From Vicinamibacterales bacterium (lineage in GTDB: Bacteria > Acidobacteriota > Vicinamibacteria > Vicinamibacterales > Fen-181), in contig DASXVO010000035.1 of assembly GCA_036504215.1 (NCBI GenBank), positions 248,001 to 312,000 of the forward strand: a DNA stretch of 64,000 nt. The letters run 5' to 3'. This document shows positions 35,858-45,968 of this stretch, in pieces. The notes below the pieces were generated by a model. The model had not been told where the DNA came from. It did no database searches and saw only the letters and a list, made by a program, of their open reading frames with translations. Every line of letters begins with the position of its first letter. The stretch's first letter is position 1. A program made the translations under genes and the position numbers.

Positions 35858-38134
35858 ATGCTGACCCGCGACGACGTTCTGCGGCTCGTTCGCCAACGTG
35901 CTCAACACCCTGCCTCGGCGCGCGAACTGATGCACCTCCTCCAGATTCCGCGGGAGGAGCGCGCGACCTTCCGGCGGTACTTGAAGGCCCTGACCGCCGA
36001 CGGCGATCTGGTCGAGGTTCGCGGGAAGCGATACGGTCTGGCCGAGAAGATGGATCTCGTCGTTGGACGCCTGCAGGCCAACGCAGGCGGCTTCGGATTC
36101 GTGATCGCCGAGCGGCCGCAGGAACCCGGCGAACGCGACGTGTTCATCCCGGCACCGCACATGAAGGAAGCGATGCACGGCGACCGCGTGGTCGCGCGGA
36201 TAGAACGCTATCGCGATGGGGATCGGCCGGAGGGCCGGATCATCAAGATCCTGACGCGGGCGAACGCGGTAGTCGTTGGGCGGTTCGATTTCGACGAGGC
36301 GGGTCTCGGGTTCGTCACCCCGTTCGATCAGCGGCTGATCACCGATGTCGCGGTGCCTGCCAACGACGCGGGTGGGGCCAGGCCGGGACAGATGGTCGCC
36401 GTCGAGATCGCGCGTTGGCCGACGGCCACCCGTGGTCCCATCGGCCGCGTGACCGAGGTGCTCGGCAGCATCGATGATCTCGGTGTCGACACGAAGATCA
36501 TCATCCGGAAATACGGCCTGCCGGATGCACACGGAGACGCTGCGATCGTGGAGGCGCGGCGCCTCCTCGACGGACGCGGGACGCCCCGCACGATGCACGC
36601 GCGTCAACAGGATCTGGCCGATCGGACCGACTTCCGGAATCTCGACATCGTGACGATCGACGGCGAGCACGCGCGCGACTTCGACGACGCCATCTCGGTC
36701 GAGCGGCTGCCGAACGGACACTTCTGGCTGGGCGTTCACATCGCCGACGTGTCGCACTATGTCCGCGAGGGTAGCGCACTCGACACCGAGGCCTATGAGC
36801 GGGCGACATCGGTCTATTTCCCCGAGCGTGCGCTGCACATGTTTCCCGAGGATCTGGCCACCGGTCTGTGCAGCCTGAACCCGCAGGTCGATCGCCTCGT
36901 GCAGTCGTGCCTGATGGAGGTGGACCGCCGGGGACAGGTGCTTCGCCACGAGTTCCACGACGGGATCATCCGCACGCGCGCCCGGATGACCTACACCGAC
37001 GTGAACGCGATCCTGACCGGCACATCGCCCGAGACGACGGCCCACCACGGAGAACTCGTGCCGCTCTTCGAGCGGATGCGAGAGCTGTTCGAGATCCTGA
37101 ATGCGCGCCGCCATCGTCTCGGGTCGATCGACTTCGATTTCGACGAGGCGGAGGTCGTGTTGGACGAGGCGGGGCAAGTCGACGCGATCATCGCGTCCGA
37201 GCGGAACATCGCCCACCGAATCATCGAGGAGTTCATGCTCCTCGCCAACGAGACGGTGGCTGAGTTCCTGGATACGAGCGGTGTGCCGGGCCTGTATCGC
37301 GTGCACGAGTCGCCGGACCCGCTCAAGGTGGTCAGATTCGAGGAATTCGTCTCGAGCCTCGGCCACAGCCTGTCCGTGCCACCGCAGGCGGTGCGGCCAC
37401 GGCACTTCCAGGCGCTGCTCCAGAAGATTCAAGGCACACCCGAGGAGCGGCCGATTGCCGTGCTCATGCTGCGGACGATGCAGAAGGCGCGCTATGCGGC
37501 GGCCAACCTCGGTCACTTCGGTCTCGCCTTCACCAGTTACACGCACTTCACGTCCCCGATTCGCCGTTACCCCGATCTGGTCGTCCACCGCCTGCTTCGG
37601 CTCGCGCGGCGTGGCGCGATGGTTGAAGCCGAACGGGAGGCGCTCGAGAAGGATCTGCCCGAGATCGCCCGGCACACCTCGGACCGCGAGCGCCGTGCCG
37701 ACGAAGCCGAGCGGGAACTCGTGCAGTGGAAGAAGGTCCGCTTCATGAGCGACAAGGTCGGAGAGGAGTTCGACGGCTACATCACGGGCGTCGCTTCGTT
37801 CGGCGTCTTCGTGGAACTGACCGAGCACCTCGTCGAGGGTATGGTGCACGTCTCGACCATGGCCGACGACTACTACCGCTTCGTGGAGACCGCTCACACG
37901 CTGCGCGGGGAGAACACCCGCAAGGTGTATCGCCTCGGTGACCGTGTGCGGGTCCGGGTCGTCCGCGTCGATCTGGACAAGCGGCAAATCGAGTTGGGGC
38001 TCGTCGACATCCTCGATGCCGTGCGGAAGAATGGACGAGCGCATGGCGGCCGCCGCAAGGCCTCGCCGGCACGTGAGACGCTGCGCAAGCGCCCGTCCCA
38101 CGCGCGCGGATCGCGACGAGGATCGAGGCACTGA
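35858..38134 (+). CDS. rnr: Ribonuclease R
   Basis: RNase R is a 3'-5' exoribonuclease that digests structured RNA. The 758-residue protein has an N-terminal winged helix (about 1-65), cold-shock domains (about 65-220), the RNB catalytic domain with HARDFDDAISVE (catalytic Asp cluster) and HFTSPIRRYPDLVVHR, and an S1 domain near 640-725 (EEFDGYITGVASFGVFVEL). A basic tail of about 30 residues ends the protein. It is 4 bp after the small membrane protein and 32 bp before selB. Confidence 0.94.
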   Translation: MLTRDDVLRLVRQRAQHPASARELMHLLQIPREERATFRRYLKALTADGDLVEVRGKRYGLAEKMDLVVGRLQANAGGFGFVIAERPQEPGERDVFIPAPHMKEAMHGDRVVARIERYRDGDRPEGRIIKILTRANAVVVGRFDFDEAGLGFVTPFDQRLITDVAVPANDAGGARPGQMVAVEIARWPTATRGPIGRVTEVLGSIDDLGVDTKIIIRKYGLPDAHGDAAIVEARRLLDGRGTPRTMHARQQDLADRTDFRNLDIVTIDGEHARDFDDAISVERLPNGHFWLGVHIADVSHYVREGSALDTEAYERATSVYFPERALHMFPEDLATGLCSLNPQVDRLVQSCLMEVDRRGQVLRHEFHDGIIRTRARMTYTDVNAILTGTSPETTAHHGELVPLFERMRELFEILNARRHRLGSIDFDFDEAEVVLDEAGQVDAIIASERNIAHRIIEEFMLLANETVAEFLDTSGVPGLYRVHESPDPLKVVRFEEFVSSLGHSLSVPPQAVRPRHFQALLQKIQGTPEERPIAVLMLRTMQKARYAAANLGHFGLAFTSYTHFTSPIRRYPDLVVHRLLRLARRGAMVEAEREALEKDLPEIARHTSDRERRADEAERELVQWKKVRFMSDKVGEEFDGYITGVASFGVFVELTEHLVEGMVHVSTMADDYYRFVETAHTLRGENTRKVYRLGDRVRVRVVRVDLDKRQIELGLVDILDAVRKNGRAHGGRRKASPARETLRKRPSHARGSRRGSRH

Positions 38135-38166
38135 TGGGGACGCCTCCGTCGGTAGCTGGATAGGCC

Positions 38167-40122
38167 ATGCGACACATCATCGTCGGTACGGCCGGGCACA
38201 TCGATCACGGGAAGAGCGCCCTCGTGAGAGCGCTGACCGGGACCGATCCGGACCGGCTGAAGGAAGAGAAGGCGCGGGGCATCACCATCGATCTCGGATT
38301 CGCCCACTGGTCGAGCGGCGACTTCACCTTTTCGTTCGTGGATGTGCCCGGCCACGAGCGGTTCGTCAAGAACATGCTGGCCGGCGTCGGCGGCTTCGAC
38401 GCCGTCGTGCTCGTCGTGGCCGCTGACGAATCCGTGATGCCGCAGACGCGTGAGCACTTCGAGATTTGTCGGCTCCTGCAGGTGCCGAGCGGACTGATCG
38501 CCATCACCAAGTCAGATCTGGCCGACGCGGAAACGATCGAATTGGTGCGCATGGAGGTTCGTGAACTGACGGCCGGATCCTTCCTGGCGGACGCCCCCGT
38601 CGTCGCGGTGTCGTCGAAGACAGGTGACGGCTTGGACCGGTTCGAACGAGCGTTGATCGAACTTGCGCGTCGGGTCCCGCCGCGTGGGCGTGGTGGCGCG
38701 GTACGGATCCCGATCGACCGGGCGTTCTCGGTGAAGGGGTTCGGTACCGTCGTGACCGGCACGCTGCAGTCGGGCCAGATCCGTGTGGACGAGGAACTGC
38801 AGTTGCTGCCGCCGGCCCGACCTGTGAAGGTGCGCGGTGTGCAGGTACACGGTGAGGCGGAAAGTGCGGCCACAGCCGGCCAGCGCGTCGCCGTCAACCT
38901 GGCCGGGATCGACCTCGGCGAGGTCGGCCGCGGCGATTCGCTCGTGACGCCTGGCGTGCTCGAGCCGACCCGCGTGATCGACGCCCGCGTGGCCGTCGTG
39001 GTGACGGCGCATGCCATTCGTCACGGCGCACGGGTTCGCGTTCACCAGGGGACGAGCGAGATCCTTGGCCGCGTGGCGCTCGCCGCGGTGCTCGACCGGG
39101 TGGCGGAGCCGGGGCCTGCCCGCACGGGCGAGACGGCGGAGATTCCGCCCGGACGCGAGGCCTACGTGCGGATCCGGCTCGAACGTCCCGCAGTACTGTC
39201 GCGCGGTGATCGGTTCATCCTGCGCGCCTATTCACCGCCGACGACCATCGCCGGCGGTCTCGTTCTCGATCCGCACCCGTTACGGGGACCGATCCGCACC
39301 GCTGCGGCGCGAGCGCGGTTCCTGGCGCTCGATCCAGAGGGGCGACCCGCCGAGGAGGCCACCGACCAGGCCGTGGCCTCGATGGTGACCGAGCGGGGAA
39401 TCGCCGGACTGGCGGTGTCGAGTCTGACAAGCCGCGCGGGCGTGGCACCACAGCAGGTGGCCGAGACGATTGCCCGTCTGGTCCATTCAGGGACCGCCGT
39501 ACGCGCTGCCGACGTGCTGGTCGCGCCGGCCGTGCTCGAGGCGCTCTCCCGCCAGGTGATGGCGATGCTCGGCGAGTATCATCGCACCGAACCGCTTTCC
39601 GAGGGCATGCCGCGTGAAGAAGTGCGCGAACGGGCCTTTGCCCGCGCCGGCCTTGGCGTCTTCGAGCACGTCGTGGGCGCCCTCCAGGACGCACGGCGGG
39701 TCGCTGGGCGCGACCGCCTGTCACTCGCGTCGCACCGCGTGGCGCTGTCAGGCGAAGAGGAGAGAGGACGCCAGGTGATCGAGCGGGCGATCCTGGATGG
39801 CGCTTTGAAACCACCTGACCCGCAGGCGGTTGCCGCGTCCGGCGGGATACCGCCCGACGTGCTCGACCGTGTGGTCAAGTTGCTCGTCCGTCAGAAGGTG
39901 CTCGTCAAGCTCGACACGCTGGTGTTCCACGATGATGCGCTGAAACAACTCAAGCGCGAGATCGCCGCGCTGAAGGCGGCATCCGGCGGCGAGACGCGGA
40001 TTGACGTGGCGACGTTCAAGGAGCGCTACGGCATCTCGCGGAAGTTCGCGATCCCTCTCTTGGAGTATCTCGACCGAGAGCGGGTCACACGGAGGGTGGG
40101 CGATTCGAGGGTCTTGATCTGA
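38167..40122 (+). CDS. selB: Selenocysteine-specific elongation factor SelB
   Basis: SelB delivers Sec-tRNA to UGA codons marked by a SECIS element. The 651-residue protein has G1 GHIDHGKS (10-17), the selB-specific [21 protein letters not shown]3 DVPGHE and G4 TKSD. Beta-barrel domains follow, then winged helices ending with [24 protein letters not shown], the SECIS-binding end. selA, selD and tRNA-Sec are not visible here, so the rest of the pathway must lie elsewhere. The stop abuts the stop of the convergent tatA gene with no spacer. Confidence 0.94.
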   Translation: MRHIIVGTAGHIDHGKSALVRALTGTDPDRLKEEKARGITIDLGFAHWSSGDFTFSFVDVPGHERFVKNMLAGVGGFDAVVLVVAADESVMPQTREHFEICRLLQVPSGLIAITKSDLADAETIELVRMEVRELTAGSFLADAPVVAVSSKTGDGLDRFERALIELARRVPPRGRGGAVRIPIDRAFSVKGFGTVVTGTLQSGQIRVDEELQLLPPARPVKVRGVQVHGEAESAATAGQRVAVNLAGIDLGEVGRGDSLVTPGVLEPTRVIDARVAVVVTAHAIRHGARVRVHQGTSEILGRVALAAVLDRVAEPGPARTGETAEIPPGREAYVRIRLERPAVLSRGDRFILRAYSPPTTIAGGLVLDPHPLRGPIRTAAARARFLALDPEGRPAEEATDQAVASMVTERGIAGLAVSSLTSRAGVAPQQVAETIARLVHSGTAVRAADVLVAPAVLEALSRQVMAMLGEYHRTEPLSEGMPREEVRERAFARAGLGVFEHVVGALQDARRVAGRDRLSLASHRVALSGEEERGRQVIERAILDGALKPPDPQAVAASGGIPPDVLDRVVKLLVRQKVLVKLDTLVFHDDALKQLKREIAALKAASGGETRIDVATFKERYGISRKFAIPLLEYLDRERVTRRVGDSRVLI

Positions 40123-40296
40123 CTAGTGAGGTCGGTCGCCGGGGGGCGGGGCGTCGTGATGGTCCCGCGACGCGTCCTTGAACCCACGGATCGCCTTGCC
40201 GAGGCCGCGGCCAAGGTCGGGCAGGCGATTCGCACCGAAGACGAGCGCGAGGATCGCGAGGATCAGGATCAGTTCCGGCAAGCCCAGGCTACCCAT
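40123..40296 (-). CDS. tatA: Twin-arginine translocase subunit TatA/TatE
   Basis: The 57-residue protein has the TatA pattern: short periplasmic start, one membrane helix (LPELILILAILALVFGANRLP), and the amphipathic helix LGRGLGKAIRGFKDA with the FGxxxLP and F-K motif. TatA oligomers form the Tat protein-export pore. It stands alone, without tatB or tatC. The ATG at 40296 has no Shine-Dalgarno; a TACAAT ends 6 nt upstream. It converges with selB without any spacer. Confidence 0.88.
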   Translation of the reverse strand: MGSLGLPELILILAILALVFGANRLPDLGRGLGKAIRGFKDASRDHHDAPPPGDRPH

Positions 40297-40302
40297 GGCG
40301 CC

Positions 40303-40311
40303 ATTGTACCA
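40303..40311 (-). promoter_or_regulatory. Extended -10 promoter of tatA
   Basis: On the minus strand TGG then TACAAT (40308-40303) precedes the tatA ATG at 40296 by 6 nt. The message should be leaderless. Confidence 0.5.
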
Positions 40312-40616
40312 CTCTCGGATCACTGCACGAGGCCTTCGACCTGGAGCCTCAGCGGCCGCCTGTGTGCCCGGCCTGGGCTCGCCTCGAACCGCGCGACCAC
40401 GATTGCGACGAGGATGTGGCTCACGGGCGGGCTTGAAGCCGGCCCTCATCAAGCTTACAGTAAGGTCATGCCGCGTCAGGTGCGATTGGGGCAGTATCGG
40501 CGCGCCGCGCGGTCCGGCCGGTGACGGCCGTTCCGGGCGTGCTCGAGGAAACGGGCGCCGCCGATCGGGCGCTCTCACGGTGGGGTTGACGGTTTCGGTC
40601 TATCGATGAGGTGCTG
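40312..40616. other. 305-bp intergenic region with a palindromic element
   Basis: The region separates the divergent tatA and the gene at 40617. It contains GGCTTGAAGCC (40430-40440), a palindrome inside GC-rich flanks, of the kind seen in dispersed intergenic repeats. A TTGACG at about 40586 lacks a matching -10. I find no small gene, tRNA or riboswitch in it. Confidence 0.35.
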
Positions 40617-41075
40617 ATGGCTGCCGTTGAAACGGGTCGATACACGATTGGCGTCTTCAAGGACGTGGCCTCGGCTGAACGAGGGGTCGATGCCCTCAAG
40701 CGCCAGGGATTCTCAGCCGAGGCGTTGACGCTGCTGGCGAAGGACGGGGCCGACACGGCCGGCCTGCTTCAGAAGGTCTTCGGCAGGACGCCCGACAAGC
40801 TCGACCTGCACGGCGTCGGATCGGTCGTTGCGGTCGGAAGCCTCCTGTCGGCGCTCGACGACAAGGCGGGCGACCTGGCCAGGACAGGACTGGCGGCGAC
40901 ACTGGCGCGGGTCGGATTCCAGCCGCACGACGGCCGCATCTTCGAGACGTTGACCGTGCGCGGTGGGGTGCTCGTGGCCGTCCGAAGCGAACCTCGCGCG
41001 GCCGATGCGCTGTCCACGCTGCACTGCTACGGTGGCGGGAATGCCGCCATCGGCGCCTGGACCGGCCGGTTGTAG
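40617..41075 (+). CDS. Stress-protein-like soluble protein (YflT/GSP17M-like)
   Basis: The 152-residue protein opens RYTIGVFKDVASAERGVDALKRQGFSAEALTLLAKD. This resembles the N-terminal domain of GSP17M/YflT and related general-stress proteins. The middle is helical with the VGSVVAVGSLLSAL glycine/hydrophobic stretch. The C-terminus is an alpha/beta segment (GRIFETLTVRGGVLVAVRS). No signal peptide. I start at the ATG at 40617, 5 bp after GAGG, rather than the GTG two codons earlier. Function unproven. Confidence 0.65.
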   Translation: MAAVETGRYTIGVFKDVASAERGVDALKRQGFSAEALTLLAKDGADTAGLLQKVFGRTPDKLDLHGVGSVVAVGSLLSALDDKAGDLARTGLAATLARVGFQPHDGRIFETLTVRGGVLVAVRSEPRAADALSTLHCYGGGNAAIGAWTGRL

Positions 41076-41309
41076 GGCGGATCCCGGGCGGGACACAGCG
41101 GCCGTGAGCCATGACGCGGCACGTGAGATTTGGGTTGCGGTCGTGACGTTCCGGTCTGCTCGGGCAAATCCCATGTGAGGCGCTTCGACGTCGTCCGGCG
41201 GAGACGCCGGGTGGGCGCTGTCCTGTGGAGGCGTCACTGATTTACGCGCCGCGGTCCCGTCGAGTTGTCGGCACCCTCGAAAGTCGGTGGGTTTACGGCA
41301 AACCTCGAC

Positions 41310-41325
41310 GGGCATTCGATTTGCA
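41310..41325 (+). promoter_or_regulatory. Possible sigma-54 promoter of tonB
   Basis: GGGCATTCGATTTGCA keeps GG (41311-41312), CA, TTGCA and the 12-bp GG-to-GC spacing but lacks the leading T and the C of TGGCAC. The predicted start near 41336 would give a leader of about 45 nt. Confidence 0.4.
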
Positions 41326-41380
41326 GTTGCTCGAAGAGACGGGCTGCGCGATCATAGAAAAGTGAGCGGCCCCAGTGCCC

Positions 41381-42301
41381 ATGTCTGACACTTCGACGAC
41401 CACCCGCGACCTGAGCGCCCCGGTTGGGCACCTGTCGGTCCATCTCGGCGACCGTCCTGGCACCGAATTGCCTTTTCTTTTCGAGCAACCCCGCAAGGAA
41501 CGCGTGGCGTCGGCGGCGATGGTGTCGTTGCTCGCCCACGTCGGCATCACCGTGCTGGTGTTCCTCATCGCGCGGTACGCGCCCGGCGGCTTCACGGGCC
41601 AGCCGATGGACCAGATTCCGCTGCACGACATCATCTGGACCAACGAACCGGGGCCCGGCGGTGGCGGCGGCGGCGGCGGCAACCGGATGCAGGCGCCTCC
41701 ACGGAAGGCCGAACTGCCCGGGAAGCAGAAGATCAGCGTTCCGGTCGAGAAGCCGCCAGAAGTCAAGCCGGTTGCGCAAGTGCAGCCGAAGGACCAGCCG
41801 GTTCCCGAGCAGCAGCTCAACATCCCCGCGATGATGATTGGCGCGTCCACGCAGACCCTGCCTGGCACGCTCGACGGCGTATCGACCTCGTCGCTCTCTC
41901 TCGGCCCGGGGAGCGGGGGCGGCGCGGGCACGGGGACCGGTACAGGCATCGGCCCAGGCACCGGCTCGGGCCTCGGCCCTGGTTACGGCGGCGGGACGGG
42001 CGGCGGCGCGTATCGACCGGGCAGTGGGGTCGAGAACCCGGTGCTGATCCGCGAGGTCAAGCCGCAATACACGGCTGACGCCATGCGCGCCAAGATCCAG
42101 GGAACCGTCATCGTCCAGTGCGTCGTCCTGCCGGACGGAACGGTGACCGACGTGCAGGTCGTCAAGTCACTCGACCCGGTGTTCGGGCTCGATCAGGAAG
42201 CCGTCAAGGCCGCCAAGCAGTGGCGGTTCATGCCGGGCAAGAAACAGGGCCAGCCGGTTCCCGTCATCATCTCCATCGAACTTGCATTCACGCTGCGGTA
42301 G
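41381..42301 (+). CDS. Energy-transducing TonB-family protein
   Basis: TonB proteins pass proton-motive energy from ExbBD to outer-membrane receptors. The 306-residue protein has a cytosolic N-terminus of about 45 residues, longer than usual, and one span (VSLLAHVGITVLVFLIA). A Pro- and Gly-rich periplasmic linker with poly-Gly and GTGTGTG runs follows, then a C-terminal TonB domain (VKPQYTADAMRAKIQGTVIVQ...). exbB and exbD are not adjacent. An in-frame GTG two codons upstream is an alternative start. Confidence 0.87.
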   Translation: MSDTSTTTRDLSAPVGHLSVHLGDRPGTELPFLFEQPRKERVASAAMVSLLAHVGITVLVFLIARYAPGGFTGQPMDQIPLHDIIWTNEPGPGGGGGGGGNRMQAPPRKAELPGKQKISVPVEKPPEVKPVAQVQPKDQPVPEQQLNIPAMMIGASTQTLPGTLDGVSTSSLSLGPGSGGGAGTGTGTGIGPGTGSGLGPGYGGGTGGGAYRPGSGVENPVLIREVKPQYTADAMRAKIQGTVIVQCVVLPDGTVTDVQVVKSLDPVFGLDQEAVKAAKQWRFMPGKKQGQPVPVIISIELAFTLR

Positions 42302-42303
42302 GT

Positions 42304-42341
42304 AAGAAAAAGGCCCGGCAGGCGTGACCGCCCACCGGGCC
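42304..42341 (-). terminator. Rho-independent terminator of groESL
   Basis: On the minus strand GGCCCGG...CCGGGCC forms a 7-bp outer stem with a nested 4-bp GGCG/CGCC stem, followed by TTTTTCTT. This is the canonical intrinsic terminator for the groEL message. It lies only 3 bp from the tonB stop and may also serve that gene weakly. Confidence 0.85.
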
Positions 42342-42402
42342 CACTGACTATCGAGATGCACCGACTGGCGCGCGTCATCGACTGACGCGCATCATCGACT
42401 TC

Positions 42403-44049
<1,647 letters not shown>

Positions 44050-44077
44050 TCAGGATTGGGTGAATTGCAGGGATCGA

Positions 44078-44365
44078 CTACTCGAGAATCGCCAGCACTT
44101 CCTCTTCGCGCATGATCAGGAAATCTTCGCCATCGAGCTTGATTTCCTGGCCCGAGTACTTCCCGAAGAGGATCGTGTCGCCGGCCTTGACGTCGAGCGC
44201 GATGCGTCCGCCGTCGTCCTTCACCTTGCCGGCTCCAACGGCGACAACCTTGCCCTGCTGCGGCTTTTCCTTGGCGGAATCCGGGATGATGATGCCGCCG
44301 ATCTTCTGTTCACCCTCTTCGATGCGCTTGACGAGAATTCGGTCGTGTAGCGGTCTGGCTTTCAT
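44078..44365 (-). CDS. groS: Co-chaperonin GroES
   Basis: The 95-residue protein starts [17 protein letters not shown] and has the mobile loop [18 protein letters not shown]. It caps GroEL. The ATG at 44365 is preceded by a G-rich Shine-Dalgarno (GGGGGTAA). The leader is about 120 nt and carries a CIRCE operator at its 5' end. Confidence 0.97.
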   Translation of the reverse strand: MKARPLHDRILVKRIEEGEQKIGGIIIPDSAKEKPQQGKVVAVGAGKVKDDGGRIALDVKAGDTILFGKYSGQEIKLDGEDFLIMREEEVLAILE

Positions 44366-44421
44366 CGATGTTACCCCCACTGAATCTGCGGTTGCACGGC
44401 CCGGCGGCGCGCCGGGGCGGT

Positions 44422-44453
44422 TTGGCACTCGCGGGGTGCCGGAGTTAGCACCC
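44422..44453 (-). promoter_or_regulatory. Degenerate CIRCE-like half-sites in the groES leader
   Basis: TTGGCACTC (44422-44430) and TTAGCACCC (44445-44453) each match a CIRCE half-site at 8 of 9 bases but are in the same orientation and not arranged as an inverted repeat. They may extend HrcA binding or be relics. Confidence 0.35.
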
Positions 44454-44466
44454 GAACGCGATACTG

Positions 44467-44493
44467 TTAGCACTCGATATGCTCGAGTGCCAA
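44467..44493. promoter_or_regulatory. CIRCE operator (HrcA binding site)
   Basis: TTAGCACTC, 9 bp, GAGTGCCAA matches the CIRCE consensus at 17 of 18 positions. It overlaps the last base of the groE -10 and extends into the transcribed leader. HrcA bound here represses groESL until heat shock. hrcA is not in the window. Confidence 0.93.
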
Positions 44494-44520
44494 TTATAGC
44501 CCCTCTGTGAGCGCTGTCAA
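44493..44520 (-). promoter_or_regulatory. Consensus promoter of groESL
   Basis: On the minus strand TTGACA (44520-44515), a 16-bp spacer and TATAAT (44498-44493) match the housekeeping sigma consensus at all 12 positions. The start is near 44486 inside CIRCE, so HrcA should block initiation. Confidence 0.9.
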
Positions 44521-44689
44521 GGGGCGTGGGGCAGTCGAGACGCTTCTCGGTTTTGCGTGGGCTGTCGTGCGAGGCCGGCAACCCGGAGCTGCGCGGTGCT
44601 CGGGCGTGACCCTCCAGCGCGAGAGCGGCAGTCACGGCGAAGAGGCATGAGTGCAAACACGCGGTGGCAGGGGATGTCGAGGATCGACG

Positions 44690-44893
44690 CTAGCGTCGCA
44701 GCTTCTGTTCCGCCCGTTTGCGGCTGAGGGTGTTCCGGTGGATGCGCAGCTCGCGAGCCGCGGACGACAAATTGCCCTCGTGGCGCTCCAGCACGCGATC
44801 GATGAACGCGCGTTCGAAGGCCGACACCGCGTCCTCGAACAGGATGCCCCGGTCCACCATCTCCGCGATCAGGCGTTCGAGCCGCTCGCGCAC
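44690..44893 (-). CDS. Small Fis-type helix-turn-helix protein
   Basis: The 67-residue protein is almost only a Fis-type HTH: ERAFIDRVLERHEGNLSSAARELRIHRNTLSRK. This resembles the DNA-binding end of NtrC-family activators. It has no receiver or AAA+ part and is shorter than E. coli Fis (98). The GTG start lies 1 bp after the purC stop (44895), so it is coupled to purC. It may be a true nucleoid or regulatory protein or a relic of an activator gene. Confidence 0.75.
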   Translation of the reverse strand: MRERLERLIAEMVDRGILFEDAVSAFERAFIDRVLERHEGNLSSAARELRIHRNTLSRKRAEQKLRR

Positions 44894-44894
44894 A

Positions 44895-45815
44895 TCAACT
44901 CCGGGCGTCCAGTTCGTGGCCGGCCAGCCGACGCAGCGCTTCGAGGTACTTGTCGCGCGTCTTCGCCACGACCTCGTAGGGAAGCGACGGCACGGGCGGC
45001 TGCTTGTTCCACTTGATCTGTTCGAGGTAGTCGCGGACGAACTGCTTGTCGAAGCTGGGCTGGCCCCCCCCGGGGCAATAGCCGTCGGCGGGCCAGAAGC
45101 GGGACGAGTCGGGCGTGAGGACCTCGTCGATCAGCAGCACCTCGTCGCCGTCTGCCGAATCGGCCGCCAGCCCGAACTCGAACTTCGTGTCGGCGACGAT
45201 GATGCCGCGGGTTTCGGCATGCGCGGCGCCCATCGCGTACACCTTCAGCGAGAGCGCCTTCAACCGGCCAATCAGGCCGCGTCCAACCAACTCGCCGGCC
45301 TCTTCCTCGCTGATGTTCTCGTCGTGTCCGCTCTCGGCCTTGGTCGAAGGTGTGAAGATCGGTTCGGGCAGGCGGTCTGCTTCCCGCAGGCCGGCCGGGA
45401 GTGCGATGCCGCACACCGTTCCGCTCTTGCGATACTCGGCCCAGCCCGACCCAACCAGGTATCCTCGGACGACGCACTCGATCGGGACCGGTCGGCTGCG
45501 GCGCACGAGCATCGAGCGGCCGCGCAGCACGTCCGCGTGGGGCCGCAGCGGCGCCGGGAACTCCGCCGGATCCGTCGACCGGACGTGGTTCGGCACCACC
45601 GACGCCGTCAGATCGAACCAGAAGGCCGACAGTTGCGTCAGGACCTTCCCCTTGTCCGGGATACCGGAGCCGAGCACGTAGTCGAACGCCGAAATGCGGT
45701 CGGTGGCGACGATGACGAGGTCGTCGCCGACCTCGTAGAGGTCACGAACCTTGCCGCATCGGCTTGGCGAAATCTCGGGAAACCTCGTCGTGAGCAGCGG
45801 GGCCGGCAGCGCCAT
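44895..45815 (-). CDS. purC: Phosphoribosylaminoimidazole-succinocarboxamide synthase
   Basis: PurC joins CAIR and aspartate in purine synthesis. The 306-residue protein has GKVRDLYEVGDDLVIVATDRISAFDYVL, PIECVVRGYLVGSGWAEY, DTKFEFG and DEVLTPDSSRFWP. It is the long class (about 300 residues) rather than the bacterial short form of about 240. I start at the ATG at 45815, where the family begins. It is divergent from the UPF0104 gene and coupled to the small Fis-type gene. Confidence 0.94.
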   Translation of the reverse strand: MALPAPLLTTRFPEISPSRCGKVRDLYEVGDDLVIVATDRISAFDYVLGSGIPDKGKVLTQLSAFWFDLTASVVPNHVRSTDPAEFPAPLRPHADVLRGRSMLVRRSRPVPIECVVRGYLVGSGWAEYRKSGTVCGIALPAGLREADRLPEPIFTPSTKAESGHDENISEEEAGELVGRGLIGRLKALSLKVYAMGAAHAETRGIIVADTKFEFGLAADSADGDEVLLIDEVLTPDSSRFWPADGYCPGGGQPSFDKQFVRDYLEQIKWNKQPPVPSLPYEVVAKTRDKYLEALRRLAGHELDARS

Positions 45816-45867
45816 CGGAGAACCTCGCGTCTGGCACACGTCACGTCGGGAACAGGCGAAGGCCGCC

Positions 45868-45897
45868 ATGATACCGGGCGGTGCCCGATCACCGCAA
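45868..45897 (-). promoter_or_regulatory. Promoter of purC
   Basis: On the minus strand TTGCGG (45897-45892), an 18-bp spacer and TATCAT (45873-45868) form a plausible sigma-70-type promoter 52 nt before the purC ATG. I see no purine-riboswitch core in the leader. Confidence 0.45.
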
Positions 45898-45944
45898 GGG
45901 CAGGATTATGGGCGGCCCAGGCGCCGTAGACCTGAGTGGGTTCT

Positions 45945-45950
45945 TATAGT
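45945..45950 (+). promoter_or_regulatory. -10 element for the UPF0104 gene
   Basis: TATAGT lies 18 nt before the ATG at 45969 and back-to-back with the purC promoter region. No TGn extension or clear -35 is present. Confidence 0.4.
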
Positions 45951-45968
45951 AGAGTGCCATCGCGCCGC

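Noticed and set aside
41660-42010. GGC-rich tandem triplets that look like a microsatellite or repeat element
   Set aside because: They encode the Gly-rich linker of the TonB protein in frame, so they are coding low-complexity sequence.
44422-44453. A possible second full CIRCE operator
   Set aside because: The two half-sites are in the same orientation rather than inverted, so they do not form a CIRCE palindrome; listed only as degenerate half-sites.
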